NCBI GenBank assembly: GCA_017998735.1
Contig: JAGOCN010000126.1
Location: 1 to 5,886 of the forward strand
Direction: 5' to 3'
Source: Giesbergeria sp.
GTDB lineage: Bacteria > Pseudomonadota > Gammaproteobacteria > Burkholderiales > Burkholderiaceae_C
DNA: 5,886 bases
Numbering within the stretch: position 1 is the stretch's first letter; each line of letters begins with the position of its first letter. Position numbers and translations under genes: made by a program. The notes under the pieces are model-generated. The model was not told the DNA's origin. It saw only the letters and a program-made list of their open reading frames with translations, and did not search any database. Positions 5,823 through 5,886 of this stretch are shown piece after piece.

Positions 5823-5886
5823 AGCCTGACGATGACCTACTTTCACACGGGAACCCGCACTATCATCGGCGCAAAGTCGTTTCACT
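5823..5886 (-). rRNA. rrf: 5S ribosomal RNA, 3' part, cut by the window edge
   Basis: Read on the minus strand, 5886 to 5823 gives the conserved 3' half of betaproteobacterial 5S rRNA. It holds GACTTTGCGCCGATGATAGT, then GCGGGTTCCCGTGTGAAAGT and AGGTCATCGTCAGGCT, the last being the strand that closes helix I with the 5' end TGCCTGATGACC of this rRNA type. About 50 bases of the 5' half lie outside the window. The exact 3' end (5823-5825) is estimated from the family. The 23S and 16S genes are expected beyond the right edge. Confidence 0.95.

Overview
This window looks like ordinary chromosomal DNA from a betaproteobacterium, most likely of the family Comamonadaceae. The evidence is a fairly GC-rich, codon-biased sequence, the 5S rRNA end at the right edge, a malate synthase G and a YafJ-type amidotransferase of proteobacterial type, and an intergenic hairpin of a kind I recall as repeated in Comamonadaceae genomes. 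I cannot fix the genus from sequence alone.

Left part, minus strand (1-1614): the N-terminal 108 residues of an M20D-family amidohydrolase (hippurate hydrolase/aminoacylase type) run off the left edge. Upstream of it, in the same direction, is a complete Tat-exported substrate-binding protein of the branched-chain amino acid (LivK-like) class. The two genes are 130 bases apart, with a perfect palindrome between them, and may form an uptake-and-hydrolysis pair. No permease or ATPase gene is visible.

Middle (1615-2183): a 569-base divergent intergenic region. It carries two similar inverted repeats (CTGCCAG-N5-CTGGCAG and TGCCAT-N5-ATGGCA) on the side of the binding protein, an AT-rich stretch, a long bulged hairpin, and a terminator-like hairpin with a T7 tract ending only 26 bases before the malate synthase start codon.

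Right part, plus strand (2184-5712): glcB (malate synthase G, 739 aa, catalytic residues intact) is followed by a repeat-like hairpin and a near-perfect intrinsic terminator. Next come a small eight-cysteine CWC-family protein with no visible Shine-Dalgarno sequence, and a YafJ-like class II glutamine amidotransferase whose start is fixed by its catalytic Cys2. Malate synthase condenses glyoxylate with acetyl-CoA to malate. The other two proteins have no evident metabolic tie to it and, because of the terminator, are probably a separate transcription unit.

Right edge (5766-5886), minus strand: the terminator and 3' half of a 5S rRNA gene, i.e. the end of an rRNA operon converging on yafJ.

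I see no mobile element, CRISPR array, phage gene or defence system. The most worthwhile observations are regulatory: the leader terminator of glcB and the paired inverted repeats upstream of the binding-protein gene.
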